From Candidatus Pelagisphaera phototrophica (lineage in GTDB: Bacteria; Verrucomicrobiota; Verrucomicrobiia; Opitutales; Opitutaceae), in assembly GCF_014529625.1 (NCBI RefSeq), contig NZ_CP076039.1:2480001-2544000 (forward strand): 64,000 bases of DNA, written 5' to 3'. Below, in pieces: positions 8,392-17,635 of this stretch. The notes below the pieces were generated by a model that saw only the letters and a list, made by a program, of their open reading frames with translations, had not been told where the DNA came from and made no database searches. A program made the translations under genes and the position numbers. Within the stretch, counting starts at the first letter, position 1, and the number at the start of each line of letters is the position of its first letter.

Positions 8392-9402
8392 ATGATTAGG
8401 CGCTCCACTGTTGCTGGTCATGCTATTCGTTCCTGCCCACACCGAGGCGCAGACTCCGCGTAATCCCAACATCCTTTTAATCTACTTGGATGATCTGGGA
8501 TACGGTGATGTAAACTGCCTCAATCCCGACTCGAAGAACCCCAACCCCAAACTAGACCGCATCGCCCGCGAGGGATTTCATTTCACGGATGCCCATTGTG
8601 TTGGCTCGGTCTGCCGTTCCAGACACTACGCCCTCCTTTCTGGTCGATACCCGTGGCGCCGAGGGAAAGGGGCATGGGCAACGGGGCGAAGTTCCGCGAT
8701 CTCTATGTAGAAACCGACCACTCCACCCTGGCCTCGCGATTAAAGGAAGAGGCATACAATACCCGACAGTTCGGAAAATGGGGATTGTGCCACAATTATT
8801 CCAATACCGTACTACTTGGCCGAACACCTGGCGACATCGACGCCTACGACTTCGCGAGCAACAAACTTCGCGGAGCCCAACTAATGGGATTCGACTGTTC
8901 CTAGTATATCGGGTACCACGACAAACAGGATAGCAACATAAAGGTTCAGTCCGAGGCCGTTAATCCGCTTAATTCAAACATGAATCCTAATGAACCTCCT
9001 CGCTGGCTCCCTGACAGCACGAAAAAGGTAGTGGAGTATCTCGAGGTTTAAGGGGGAAAGAAGTGCAACGATGCTTTCGCCATTGATTCGGAAAAACACT
9101 TTCTTCATCCACTGGGATCCACCCAGTCCAAATGGTCCGATCGTTCCCCAAAGCCCCTTCATAGGCAAAAACGAAACCGGGGCCTATGGCGAACTTGTCT
9201 TTGAGATCGATCACTACATCGGCCTTTCTTTGGATACACTCGGTCTGCTGAACTTGGCAGAGAATATGCTCGTCATCTTCGCGTCGGACAATGGGCCCGA
9301 CAACAGCACTTAAGAGCGTTTCAGCGAATTCAACTACTACAGCATGCGCGAGCGGCGCGGAATTAAGACCGACGTTTTTGAATACGGGCATCGTCGTTAG
9401 CA
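8392..9402 (+). pseudogene. Sulfatase with frameshifts and stops
   Basis: Pieces of an S1 sulfatase lie in order in two frames. A first frame has NPNILLIYLDDLGYGDVN and SVCRSRHYALLSGRYPWR; a second has STLASRLKEEAYNTRQFGKW, ending in a TAG near 8902; the first frame returns with FFIHWDPPSPNGPIVP, GAYGELVFEIDHYIG and NMLVIFASDNGPDNS, then TAA at 9311, then RRGIKTDVFEYGHRR. The formylglycine motif CxPSR is damaged to CRSR. The signal peptide region (VMLFVPAHTEAQ) also needs a shift to join a start. The gene is dead by at least two frameshifts and two stops. The rest up to 9595 holds nothing recognised. Confidence 0.75.
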
Positions 9403-9595
9403 TCTGAAAAGCGTGCTGGCTCCAATTGACCAAATCGCAGGAGCGGTTTTGCACCGCGATGGAAACTGCGGAGATCGCGGCGTAAGACCGCCCCTGAAAT
9501 TAAAAAGATTGAGGAATTCTTGGTAATACTGGCCTGTGCCTTGCTATTTCGGCGGGCTGACTTCAGAAATACCGTAGCGCTTCCTTCCCCTTCGA

Positions 9596-11443
9596 ATGAA
9601 AGACATGTCACTCCCTAAAACCTTCTGGTGGCTCAATGTCACCCAATTTGGAGGCGCCATGAACGACAACGTGTTCAAGCTTTTGATGGTATATGCGTTG
9701 ATTGCTTGGAAAGGAGACTCTGAATCGGCAAGCATCTTGGCATCGGTGGGCTTGGTCTTCGCTATCCCCTTCCTACTGATTGTTCCCATCGCTGGTAACT
9801 TTGCCGATCGCTACAGCAAGCGGGAACTGATCGTAAAGTTGAAAGGAACCGAGTTCTTTGTGATGACTTTCGGAGCTACTGCTCTTTTTATTCAGAGCGG
9901 TTTGATGCTTTACATTACGATGTTCTTGATGTCCGCCCAAAGCGCCTTCTTTGGCCCTTCTAAGTATGGCCTGATCCCAGAACAGGTGCCCACCGAAAAA
10001 TTGTCGAAGGCTAATGGATCCATACAGCTCTTCACCTACCTTGCGATTATTAGCGGTACCGTTCTAGCTCCCGAGCTCAGCCTGTTGGTCGATGGAAAAT
10101 TCGGATTGGCATCCACCGTATGCCTCATCATTTCAGCGGGCGGCTTCCTAGCGGCAATCAATATAGAGCCGAGCCCCGCCCATCCGAATCGGAAGCTAAG
10201 TCTAAACGGATTTGGAACCGTATTCAAAACGTTGGCCGATGTGCGCAATGACGGTTTTCTCACACTTTCAATACTCGCCCTATCTGTTTTCGCTCTCGCT
10301 GCGGCGTACGTTCAGCTCAACGTCATCGATTTTGGCGAACAGCATCTAGGGATGAAACCCGAGGAAGCGACGCGTTTATTCCTGATGACCGCAATCGGCA
10401 TCGGTGTCGGCTCAACCACGGCCGGTTGGCTCAGCGGCAGATCGATCGAATGGGGCATCGTCCCCATCGCCTCGATGCTGATGAGTTTGTCTCTCTTCGC
10501 TTTGGGAACGATCGAGAAAGGCAACATTATGTCCTCCGCCATTAGCATGTCCGTTCTCGGATTCGCCGCGGGTCTATTCATCGTTCCGCTTAATGCGTTT
10601 ATTCAGTACCGTAGCCCCAAGGATCGCTTAGGCTCCATCCAAGCAGCCAACGGTTTCATGACTTGGATTGGAATCTTAATGGCCAGCGGACTCATATTCC
10701 TCGTTTCTTCGGTCCTCGATTTGACCGCCCAAAATGGGTTCTTTATTCTGTCCTTCGGATTAGCGATCCTGGCAATTTTCAGTCTTTGGGTACTGCCAGA
10801 CTTTTTTGCGAAGTTCATTTGCATGCTCATAACGAGGTTTCGGTATCGGCTTCACGTTCGTGGGCTCGACCGGCTTCCCCCATTCGGGCCAGCCCTTCTT
10901 GTCTGCAACCACTTTAGCCTCATGGATGCGACCCTAGTCATCTCTAGCCAGCAACGCCCGATCCGCATACTCATGTCCGGTGGCTTTTATGAAAAGGCAA
11001 ACTGGTTCACCCGAAAGATAAGCTCGCTCGGCAGTGTCATTTTAATAAATGAAGCCGACAATCCAAAAAAGTTTCTTCTCTCGCTAAAAAAGGCCCGTGA
11101 AGCACTCGACGAAGGTTACCTTGTTTGTATTTTTGCTGAAGGCAACTTGAGTCGCACAGACAAGATGCACCCGTTCAAGCAAGGTTTTGAGCGGATTGTC
11201 AAAGGAACGGATCACCCGATCATTCCCGTCTATATCGGAGGGGCTTGGGGCCGCATTTCGAGCTACCGAAAAGGGATGCCTCAAATTCGTCTATTCCACG
11301 ACTTTCGCTATTTCGTAAGCATCCATTTCGGGAACCCGCTACCGTCTACATCGACTACCTTCGAGGTTCAACAAGCCTTCAACAACCTCTCTGTCGACTC
11401 ATTCGATTTAGTCAAGGAGCACCGCAAAGGCCTCGGTTATTAG
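9596..11443 (+). CDS. MFS lysophospholipid-type transporter fused to PlsC acyltransferase
   Basis: Protein of 615 aa with two parts. Residues 1-400 form an MFS transporter of the LplT type (N-terminal WWLNVTQFGGAMNDNVFK, about 12 membrane segments). Residues 415-600 form a PlsC acyltransferase with NHFSLMD (the NHxxxxD motif) and FAEGNLSR (the FPEGxxS motif). It would flip and re-acylate lysophospholipids at the inner membrane. The stop is a TAG at 11441; the same frame continues downstream with acyl-ACP ligase sequence, so this is the first two-thirds of a three-domain Aas-like protein. The two domains present look intact and may still work, as MFS-PlsC fusions exist. Confidence 0.85.
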   Translation: MKDMSLPKTFWWLNVTQFGGAMNDNVFKLLMVYALIAWKGDSESASILASVGLVFAIPFLLIVPIAGNFADRYSKRELIVKLKGTEFFVMTFGATALFIQSGLMLYITMFLMSAQSAFFGPSKYGLIPEQVPTEKLSKANGSIQLFTYLAIISGTVLAPELSLLVDGKFGLASTVCLIISAGGFLAAINIEPSPAHPNRKLSLNGFGTVFKTLADVRNDGFLTLSILALSVFALAAAYVQLNVIDFGEQHLGMKPEEATRLFLMTAIGIGVGSTTAGWLSGRSIEWGIVPIASMLMSLSLFALGTIEKGNIMSSAISMSVLGFAAGLFIVPLNAFIQYRSPKDRLGSIQAANGFMTWIGILMASGLIFLVSSVLDLTAQNGFFILSFGLAILAIFSLWVLPDFFAKFICMLITRFRYRLHVRGLDRLPPFGPALLVCNHFSLMDATLVISSQQRPIRILMSGGFYEKANWFTRKISSLGSVILINEADNPKKFLLSLKKAREALDEGYLVCIFAEGNLSRTDKMHPFKQGFERIVKGTDHPIIPVYIGGAWGRISSYRKGMPQIRLFHDFRYFVSIHFGNPLPSTSTTFEVQQAFNNLSVDSFDLVKEHRKGLGY

Positions 11444-11870
11444 TTTGTCGAGTCCGCACGTCGAAACTGGAGACGACTGGCCATCGAAGACAACAGAGAG
11501 TACGAGCTAAGGTATAGTGAACTTCTCATTGCCAGCCTAATCCTGAAGAACCGTATTCACTCTCTAATATCCGATTCTGAGGACTGCATTGGCATATTGC
11601 TTCCGACAGGTTCCGCCCCCGTCTTGGCTAATCTCGCCATCACTCTGGGAGGCCGAAAAGGCGTCAACCTGAACTACACCGCCCCCGCCACAAGCGTGAC
11701 CTTGGCTCAAGAGCAATGCGAGATCAAGGCAGTGATCACTTCTCGCAAGTTTTTGGAACACCTACCACAGCTGCCTCTGTCACAAAATACTCTACACATG
11801 TAAGACTTGATGGCTTTGATCGGCAAAGCAAAGAAGCTGATCACGTTTGCCAAATTAACCGCCCCAACCG
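11444..11870 (+). pseudogene. Stranded acyl-ACP/AMP ligase domain of the Aas-like gene
   Basis: The frame of the MFS-PlsC gene runs on past its TAG: FVESARRNWRRLAIEDN, then CIGILLPTGSAPVLANLAIT, GVNLNYTAP and AVITSRKFLEHL, which are typical of the start of the AMP-binding ligase domain of Aas-like proteins. A second in-frame stop, TAA at 11801, sits where relatives have the Glu of a YxEDL motif (the sequence resumes DLMALIGKAKKLITFAK). The frame then reaches the end of the convergent methyltransferase gene, and the rest of the ligase (about 400 aa) is missing. So the third domain was lost by nonsense mutations plus a 3' deletion. Confidence 0.75.
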
Positions 11871-12452
11871 TCATCCGAGCTGTCGCATTAGATACATCGA
11901 TTCTTCGTCCTCTCTGCCAGCATAACATAGCGTAGGTTTCCAATGTCCGACTGTTTCAAAAAAAGGGCTAAACAAACTTTCCACTTCTGCATATGACGTC
12001 GGGAAAGGAGGGCCACCTGGGTCATCCAAATTTGTGAAGAGAATCGCAAGGAAATGGCCACCAGGTTTTAATAGTCGCTGAACGGCCTTCACGTAATCTT
12101 TTCTACGACCCGGGTCGATTGCGCAAAAGCAAGTATGCTCGAAAACATAGTCAAAGCTGGCTTCCCGAATGCCGTTGCTGGGGTCAAGTATGTCCGCTAA
12201 CAGGTAGTTAACTGATCCCCGCTCTGGATCTTTGTAAGCTCTGGCTCGACTCAAAGCGGTTTCAGCAAGATCTACTCCCACCGCATCGCAACCCATCGAG
12301 GCTAAAAGCCGGACATCATGCGCCAATCCGCAACCTGGAACCAATACTCTACCACTGATCGAATGCGACTCCAAGTATCCAACCAATGGTGGCGCTGGCT
12401 CACCCCTTTCCCAAGGGGTTTCGTTACTCCGATAGCTTTGGTCCCAATCCAC
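11871..12452 (-). CDS. TPMT-family SAM-dependent methyltransferase
   Basis: Class I methyltransferase of the thiopurine S-methyltransferase superfamily, 193 aa. The family start MDWDQSYRSNETPWERGEPA is followed by the SAM-binding VLVPGCGLAHDVRLLA (glycine loop about residues 35-50), VGVDLAETAL, the DYVFEHTCFCAI motif and LKPGGHFLAILF. In bacteria such proteins methylate chalcogen compounds (tellurite, selenite, thiols) or unknown small molecules. It stands alone, on the opposite strand, and its 3' end abuts the remains of the Aas-like gene, probably marking the deletion endpoint. Confidence 0.85.
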   Translation of the reverse strand: MDWDQSYRSNETPWERGEPAPPLVGYLESHSISGRVLVPGCGLAHDVRLLASMGCDAVGVDLAETALSRARAYKDPERGSVNYLLADILDPSNGIREASFDYVFEHTCFCAIDPGRRKDYVKAVQRLLKPGGHFLAILFTNLDDPGGPPFPTSYAEVESLFSPFFETVGHWKPTLCYAGREDEESMYLMRQLG

Positions 12453-12663
12453 GTCTCAAATCGCTCCTTAAAGAAAAAAGACAAATGGAAACCTTTCTGC
12501 GCATCAATCGCAATCTCTAGCTAATCTCTTTATTTCCACGGATTTTGCTCCGTAAATCCTAAGCCCCCCGTAAAATATCGCTGATTCGGAACAAAGAACC
12601 CCTTTCCACCTTGCTCATATTCGAAGTGACATTTCCGTCTATGTTTTTATAGGTGCTTGACTG

Positions 12664-13287
12664 ATGCCCTTGCCAGAGTTCACTCAAATTTATCTTTTTA
12701 TCGGAGCCTGTCTGGCCCTGGTCGCTATACCCGGACCCGCAGTTGCTTTTATCGTAGCTCGCGGCGTCAGCGAAGGTACGAAAGCAGCTGTAAGAACCGC
12801 AGCGGGAATTGCGGTAGGAAACTTGTGCCAAGCTCTGGCTGCCGCTTTCGGGTTGGCTGCACTCTTGGTATCTTATCCATCGGTGTACCTATGGATCAAA
12901 TACGCGGGAGCCAGCTACCTAATTTACCTCGGACTTCGCTCCTTCTTCGCAAAAGCAAATTCTCGTGCCACCAGCGATAACGAGCGGAATTCGCCTTCGT
13001 TTCGCCAGGGAGCTCTCGTCGGACTGTTGAATCCGAAGGTCGCGCTTTTTCTACTCGCTTTCCTCCCCCAGTTCACCAATCCCGAAAATAGTGAACTCTG
13101 GCTTCAACTTCTGTATCTTGGTTTTGGGTTCGTTTTCATAGGATGGCTCGGTGACAGTGCTTGGGCTCTCTTTGCAGGCCTCGCAAGCGCCCGCCTGCGA
13201 AGAAACAACGACCTCTCCTGGGGACGTTATGCTGCCGGTATCGTCTATAGCGCGGTAGGAATAACGACTGCCCTATGGAGCGGCTGA
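12664..13287 (+). CDS. LysE/RhtB-family exporter
   Basis: Amino-acid efflux protein of the LysE/RhtB family, 207 aa, with the hallmark AIPGPAVAFIVARGVSEG near residues 22-40, and six hydrophobic segments. The segment GALVGLLNPKVALFLLAFLP is also characteristic. It sits in the inner membrane and would export an amino acid or analogue by proton antiport. No regulator is next to it. The 211 bp upstream contain no recognised feature. Substrate not predictable. Confidence 0.9.
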   Translation: MPLPEFTQIYLFIGACLALVAIPGPAVAFIVARGVSEGTKAAVRTAAGIAVGNLCQALAAAFGLAALLVSYPSVYLWIKYAGASYLIYLGLRSFFAKANSRATSDNERNSPSFRQGALVGLLNPKVALFLLAFLPQFTNPENSELWLQLLYLGFGFVFIGWLGDSAWALFAGLASARLRRNNDLSWGRYAAGIVYSAVGITTALWSG

Positions 13288-13408
13288 GTCGCACCGAGTG
13301 CCTAAGCCACAACATTTGACCTACAAAACGTGGCGCGAAAGACCTCTCTGGTACCCGGACCCCTATTCTAGGCTTTTCTCCACCGTATGCCTCATTCAAA
13401 GTCGAGCC

Positions 13409-14140
13409 ATGAAGCAATATCCCTATCTCCTTCGAATCCTTTCATTTTTCCTTCTGGTTGGACTCATCCCTCTTTCCCACGCTCAGGACCCTAGCACTGG
13501 AGCTACCAAGCACGGAAACGCTCGTTTCTTCGAGCTCCATGCCTCGTTTCTCAAACGAGCTGCCTCGGGACCCGCTGGGGTCGTTTTCCTTGGCGACTCG
13601 ATCACCGAGGGTTGGACCAAGGTCCCAGATATCTGGGAATCCGCCTGGGGCAAGTATCAACCGGCAAACTTCGGGATAGGCGGAGACCGCACCCAACATG
13701 TCATCTGGCGGATTGAACAGGGCGAGTTCGACAAGATGTCACCCAAAGTCGTAGTCCTCATGATTGGCACAAACAACACAGGCAATGATTCGGCCAAGGA
13801 TATCGCAGTCGCCAATCGAAAAATCGTGGCAATGCTTCAAGAGGCCTTGCCAGAAACTAAAATCCTGTTGCTGGCCGTGTTTCCACGGGGACCTCGCAAC
13901 GCCAGGGGCGCAGAGGATCCCTGGGAGATGAAAATGAAAAAAATTCGAGCGATCAATAACGAGCTAGCTAAACTGGACAACGGGAAGGATATTCGATTTC
14001 TGGATCTCGGCCCAAAATTCATGTCAGCCGATGGCACTATCGCGAAGGCCATCATGCCAGACCAACTGCATCTCAGCCCTGCAGGCTACCAGATCTGGGT
14101 CGAAGGCATGGCTCCCCTCCTGGATGAGATGATGCGATAG
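13409..14140 (+). CDS. Exported SGNH/GDSL hydrolase (PAF-acetylhydrolase-like)
   Basis: Secreted esterase/lipase of the SGNH superfamily, 243 aa from the ATG at 13409, chosen because it opens a signal peptide (ILSFFLLVGLIPLSHAQ). Blocks: I is VFLGDSITEGW with the nucleophile Ser, II is the Gly in GIGGDRTQHV, III is MIGTNNTGND, and V is DQLHLSPAGY with the Asp-His pair. The layout matches the platelet-activating factor acetylhydrolase beta/gamma-like group common in PVC bacteria, which often de-acetylates glycans. It starts 121 bp after the LysE gene and is probably a separate unit. Confidence 0.88.
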   Translation: MKQYPYLLRILSFFLLVGLIPLSHAQDPSTGATKHGNARFFELHASFLKRAASGPAGVVFLGDSITEGWTKVPDIWESAWGKYQPANFGIGGDRTQHVIWRIEQGEFDKMSPKVVVLMIGTNNTGNDSAKDIAVANRKIVAMLQEALPETKILLLAVFPRGPRNARGAEDPWEMKMKKIRAINNELAKLDNGKDIRFLDLGPKFMSADGTIAKAIMPDQLHLSPAGYQIWVEGMAPLLDEMMR

Positions 14141-14163
14141 CATAAAACTCGCTCGCACCTCAA

Positions 14164-14373
14164 TTGCTATTTGTTCAACGCCGCATTAACCGCTGGCTGA
14201 AACGCTTTCCGCATCGGTAAATTGTCACCATTGTTGAATCCACGGCACTGGATCATGAGGATATAGATGGTTTGATTTACTGGATCTGCCCAGCTTTGCG
14301 TACCGTGGGCGCCCCCTTGTCCGAAGATCCCTAGTGACAGCTTTACCGCCACAACTTGAGGATCCTTTACCAC
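14164..14373 (-). pseudogene. C-terminal fragment of a beta-lactamase-family serine hydrolase
   Basis: The minus strand reads LGIFGQGGAHGTQSWADP, then IYILMIQ and NLPMRKAFQPAVNAALN, which match the end of class C beta-lactamase-like serine hydrolases (KTG-equivalent region and terminal helix). Upstream on that strand the frame is lost; nearby pieces in other frames (STLFSSFPFHRSPETFRWKF) show no catalytic SxxK. Only the last 60-70 residues survive. The 14141-14533 stretch holds nothing else. Confidence 0.55.
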
Positions 14374-14533
14374 TTGAAGGATCGACGAACTTCCAGCGAA
14401 ACGTCTCCGGCGAGCGATGAAAGGGAAAAGAAGAAAACAATGTGGATAAAGTACTCCATAGAATAATCTGGTATTCTGCCTTGGACGGGAAACTAAAGGG
14501 ATTATTTCCGCATTGGCGGATCACTGTGCCCTT

Positions 14534-14995
14534 CTACTCAACACGGACCATATGCCATTCCCGCAACTGTCCATCCGCATGGTGGTTGTCCCGGAAAACG
14601 AGATTTTTCGCGTTCACTTCAAACTCAGTCTGGATCAGCTTTCCCTCAAACAGTTCAGACAGGGCAAACTTGGTCGTGCGATGAATCTTGCCGTCAACGA
14701 TCTCATACTCCATGAAACCTCCCCCCGCTGGAAGCTGCGAAAGGATCTCCTCCGACGTCATGTTCGCAAAATTTTTCTCAACCACAGGCCGGTCCTCCTT
14801 CCCTCCAACCGTCATAATATGCCTCTTCGTCACCACATAGTGCATGTTGCCTGGATCCGATTCCTCTTCGTTATCAAGATTCACAATTTTAGTGACCCTC
14901 CAAACCCCCTGAACCAAGGAAGCGGGAACCTCCTGTCGCACACATGAAGAGACAAGCAATACAAAAACCAGGGCACGTGGGATGTGGTATTTCAT
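14534..14995 (-). CDS. Hypothetical lipoprotein
   Basis: Predicted lipoprotein of 153 aa. The N-terminus RALVFVLLVSSCVRQ has a hydrophobic core and a lipobox-like LVSSC with the lipidated Cys near residue 18. The rest (SLVQGVWRVTKIV, MEYEIVDGKIHRTTKF, LREWHMVRVE) has the alternating pattern of a small beta-barrel like lipocalin-type or META-type domains, but I recognise no family. No functional neighbour. Codon pattern and lipobox support a real gene. Confidence 0.65.
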   Translation of the reverse strand: MKYHIPRALVFVLLVSSCVRQEVPASLVQGVWRVTKIVNLDNEEESDPGNMHYVVTKRHIMTVGGKEDRPVVEKNFANMTSEEILSQLPAGGGFMEYEIVDGKIHRTTKFALSELFEGKLIQTEFEVNAKNLVFRDNHHADGQLREWHMVRVE

Positions 14996-15358
14996 TTTTT
15001 GAATCTAGCAACTCACTTCCCAGCATGTCGAGCCGATCCTCCACTCCTATTTTCCTATAAGCCCATAAACAAGAAGAAGGTTCTAAAGTTTTTTAGCCCT
15101 ATCCTTAGTCGAGCCCGTCGCACAGATGGCTCCCTTAGGTATCGGTGTAGTTCATTAAAGGAATTCCTTTTGCAAGAACCAATAAATCCATTCAATCCTT
15201 TGATCATGAAATCCTCCTGCAATATCTCCAACTTCCTTTTTGACGTTTGTGGGGAACTCCATTTTAAAGTAGCACAGGAATATAACGGTGTCCATGAACC
15301 AGAAGAATTCAGATTTCTGTAATTCGCCATTTAAAATACGCCCTTCAATCCATCTGCC
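14996..15358. other. Intergenic stretch with no recognised gene
   Basis: This 363-bp stretch has short ORFs on both strands (for example minus 15055-15330) without family resemblance or a good ribosome-binding site. No hairpin with a T-tract was seen. It probably contains the divergent promoters for the lipoprotein and the SDR, or more gene debris. Confidence 0.4.
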
Positions 15359-16033
15359 ATGTCAAAACACGTATGTATAACGGGGTGCACCAAAGGGCTT
15401 GGCCTTGCCCTTGCGAAATGGTTCTACGCCGACGGTTGGAGAGTTAGCGGAATCGGTCGAAATCAATTTTCGATTGATTCGCTGCAGTCACAAGGTAATG
15501 GATACTTCCGCGCAGTCGATGTTACGGATGACAACACCCTCGGCTTTTTTGCAAGTGAGCTCGCCGACCAATTAGGCACGCCCGATTTGCTTGTCAACAA
15601 CGCTGGAGTGATCAACGCCAACGCTCCCCTTTGGGAAGTGCCCCCTGAGGTATTCGCTAAAGTCGTCGACATAAACATCAAGGGAGTCTATCATACTATC
15701 CGGCATTTCGCTCCCCTCATGATTGCTCGAGGTAGTGGCATTATGATAAACCTAAGCTCGGGCTGGGGGCGCTCCACTTCCGCTGAAGTCGCTCCTTATT
15801 GCGCGACTAAGTGGGCGATCGAAGGTCTGAGTCAGGCGATGGCCCGAGAGCTTCCAGATGGAGTAGCCATTGCGGCAATGAACCCGGGGATCATCGATAC
15901 TGACATGCTGCGAAGCTGCTTAGGCTCGGACGCCTCCAGGTTCGGAAACACGACCCAATGGGCGGAGAGGACGGGTCCCTATCTGGCTGGACTGGACGCA
16001 TCGATAAACGGTCAAGCTCTTACGGCTCCTTGA
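15359..16033 (+). CDS. SDR-family oxidoreductase
   Basis: Short-chain dehydrogenase, 224 aa. Rossmann motif is GCTKGLGLALA (a Cys replaces the usual Thr-Gly start), NNAG is present as LLVNNAGVINA, the catalytic Ser is in NLSSGWG, and the Tyr-Lys pair in APYCATKWA. The C-terminus is short (ends SINGQALTAP), so the substrate-binding loop is minimal. It is cytoplasmic and NAD(P)-dependent. Neighbours give no substrate clue. Confidence 0.85.
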   Translation: MSKHVCITGCTKGLGLALAKWFYADGWRVSGIGRNQFSIDSLQSQGNGYFRAVDVTDDNTLGFFASELADQLGTPDLLVNNAGVINANAPLWEVPPEVFAKVVDINIKGVYHTIRHFAPLMIARGSGIMINLSSGWGRSTSAEVAPYCATKWAIEGLSQAMARELPDGVAIAAMNPGIIDTDMLRSCLGSDASRFGNTTQWAERTGPYLAGLDASINGQALTAP

Positions 16034-16185
16034 AAAGCATTACCGGCCCTACGCGTTCCAAGCCGCTTTATGTATCCAATGGCATGTCTTCGACCCAACA
16101 GAGATTCCCGATCCAAACCCAGATAGGTAGCCACTAAGTCTGTAGCCACTTCCTGTGAGGCCCACTTTAGGTTAAGCTCAGACAT
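16012..16185 (-). other. Small unrecognised ORF or remnant in a 356-bp gap
   Basis: Between 16034 and 16389 there is no clear gene. On the minus strand a 57-codon frame reads MSELNLKWASQEVATDLVAT, then YLGLDRESLLGRRHAIGYIK. The composition looks protein-like, with a possible helix-turn-helix flavour, but there is no ribosome-binding site and it overlaps the SDR 3' end. It could be the tail of a lost gene. No family is recognised. Confidence 0.25.
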
Positions 16186-16389
16186 CTGCATAACATAATG
16201 AATCTAACATGGTTGATTCGTTGGGTCTAACTAAATCGCTAGACCGCTATTGTAAGCCAATGAAAGAAGGAAATTCGATGTCACCGCAATGAGTGAATTG
16301 CCTAAAAAAGATTTGAATCGCTTCCTTCCGAATAACCAAAAGAATATTATCGCTAGAAAAATATCCGGAACTACACACTGCCCGAACAT

Positions 16390-17145
16390 ATGAAAACAAT
16401 ACGACTAGTTACCGCCTCTCTCCTTGCAGCCTCACTAGCAACCTTGCTCGGAGCTGCGGACAAGCAGACAGCTGATAGCCAGCAAAAGTGGATAGAAGTT
16501 TACCAAAAGCAGAAAAACATTCCATTACCAGAGGCCATGCTCATAAATCGAGACCAGGAGCCTAGTTTGAAGAAGGGTTTCGTTTCTCTCTACAACGGGA
16601 AAAATCTCGATGGCTGGGCACCCTATGGAGGGCATTGCACCTTTGAAGCGAAAGGCAATGCGATCGTTGGCACCACGGTTCCTGGGTCTCCCAGCACCTA
16701 CCTATCTACTCTCAAAGACGACTACACAGATTTCATATTCACGGCTGAACTCAAATGGGAAGTTGACGGCAACACCGGCTATATGTTTCGCGGGCAGGTC
16801 AAGGAGGAGAATGGTAAGCAAACCGTTTTCGGACCGCAGGCCGAAATGGAAGCCGACTCCAAAAAGCGCTTTTGGTCCGGCGGCATCTTTGGTCAGTCAT
16901 GCGGTGGGTGGTACTATCCCCTGTGGCTGAATGCCCACGAAAACGCTCGCCAAGCCGTCAATTACAAAGTCTGGAATCGTATCACGGTAAAAGCGGAAGG
17001 CCGAGTCGTGAAAACATGGATCAATGGCGTGCCCGCGGCCCACTGGACCAACGACGAATATCTGAAAGGATTCTTCAGTCTCCAAATTCACTCCGGCAAA
17101 AAGGGCTCCGTCCACTTCCGGAACATCAAGGTTAAAGAGCTTTAG
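16390..17145 (+). CDS. Exported DUF1080 protein (3-keto-disaccharide hydrolase family)
   Basis: Secreted protein of 251 aa with a signal peptide (MKTIRLVTASLLAASLATLL) and a DUF1080 concanavalin-like domain from about residue 58 to the end: FVSLYNGKNLDGWAPYGG, FIFTAELKWEVDGNTGY, MFRGQV, then TWINGVPAAHW and FFSLQIHSG with the final FRNIKVKEL. Family members bind or hydrolyse 3-keto-glycosides in the periplasm. It is expanded in Verrucomicrobia, Planctomycetes and Bacteroidetes. It probably forms its own unit. Confidence 0.9.
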   Translation: MKTIRLVTASLLAASLATLLGAADKQTADSQQKWIEVYQKQKNIPLPEAMLINRDQEPSLKKGFVSLYNGKNLDGWAPYGGHCTFEAKGNAIVGTTVPGSPSTYLSTLKDDYTDFIFTAELKWEVDGNTGYMFRGQVKEENGKQTVFGPQAEMEADSKKRFWSGGIFGQSCGGWYYPLWLNAHENARQAVNYKVWNRITVKAEGRVVKTWINGVPAAHWTNDEYLKGFFSLQIHSGKKGSVHFRNIKVKEL

Positions 17146-17182
17146 TTTAGCACTTCACGCAATCGATCCTCAAAGACCCCAA

Positions 17183-17635
17183 ATGAAAACCTCCTTCCCC
17201 TACACACCCCTTCATACGAGCTCACTTGTTTTCGCCCAAGAAAAGGAAAGCTACCCGGACCAACAAGACAGCATTCAAAAGCAGAGAGTGTGCACGGGGA
17301 AGGTAAAAGGCCCATTCTCATTCAAAAGCGATATATTTCCTGGCACGGTTCGCAATTACTTGGTGTAAGTACCTAGCCAATACGATACCGCAAAACAGGC
17401 ACGCCTGATGGTGATCCAGGCTGGAATAAGCCTGGCAAAACGGTGGAAACTGCCCACAACCTTCGTTAATCAGATCCACGAAAAGGCCATAGCCGTTAGG
17501 CTAGGGCTGTTTATGACACCAGGTTCCGTGCCAGCTACGAGCCCGTCGACAATGGAGCGGAGCAATCGCATCGCTTTGACCAATCGGGGAATTCAGCAAA
17601 CCGGTACCAGTGCCGGCTGCCATGATAGATAACGC
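17183..17635 (+). pseudogene. Remnant of an exported esterase like the one at 49010
   Basis: The frame reads KVKGPFSFKSDIFPGTVRNY, then TAA at 17366, then VPSQYDTAKQARLMVIQAG, LPTTFVNQIHEK and GLFMTPGSVPA. This parallels the start of the esterase domain of the intact protein encoded at 49010-50782 (EGxxLTFTFDDSKVFPGTSR, then YVPAQYEGTQPA, TTVFDNLIHQ and IGVFVAHG). The TAA replaces the Tyr codon of the YVP motif. After about residue 130 the resemblance ends, so the gene is also truncated. A dead paralogue. Confidence 0.65.

Noticed and set aside
7299-8408. 369-codon open frame on the minus strand
   Set aside because: It lies antisense to the PhoD-like phosphatase gene, whose motifs are in order, and reads as low-information sequence without a family pattern.
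15055-15330. 91-codon minus-strand ORF as a gene
   Set aside because: No ribosome-binding site, no family pattern, and competing frames of similar length on both strands.
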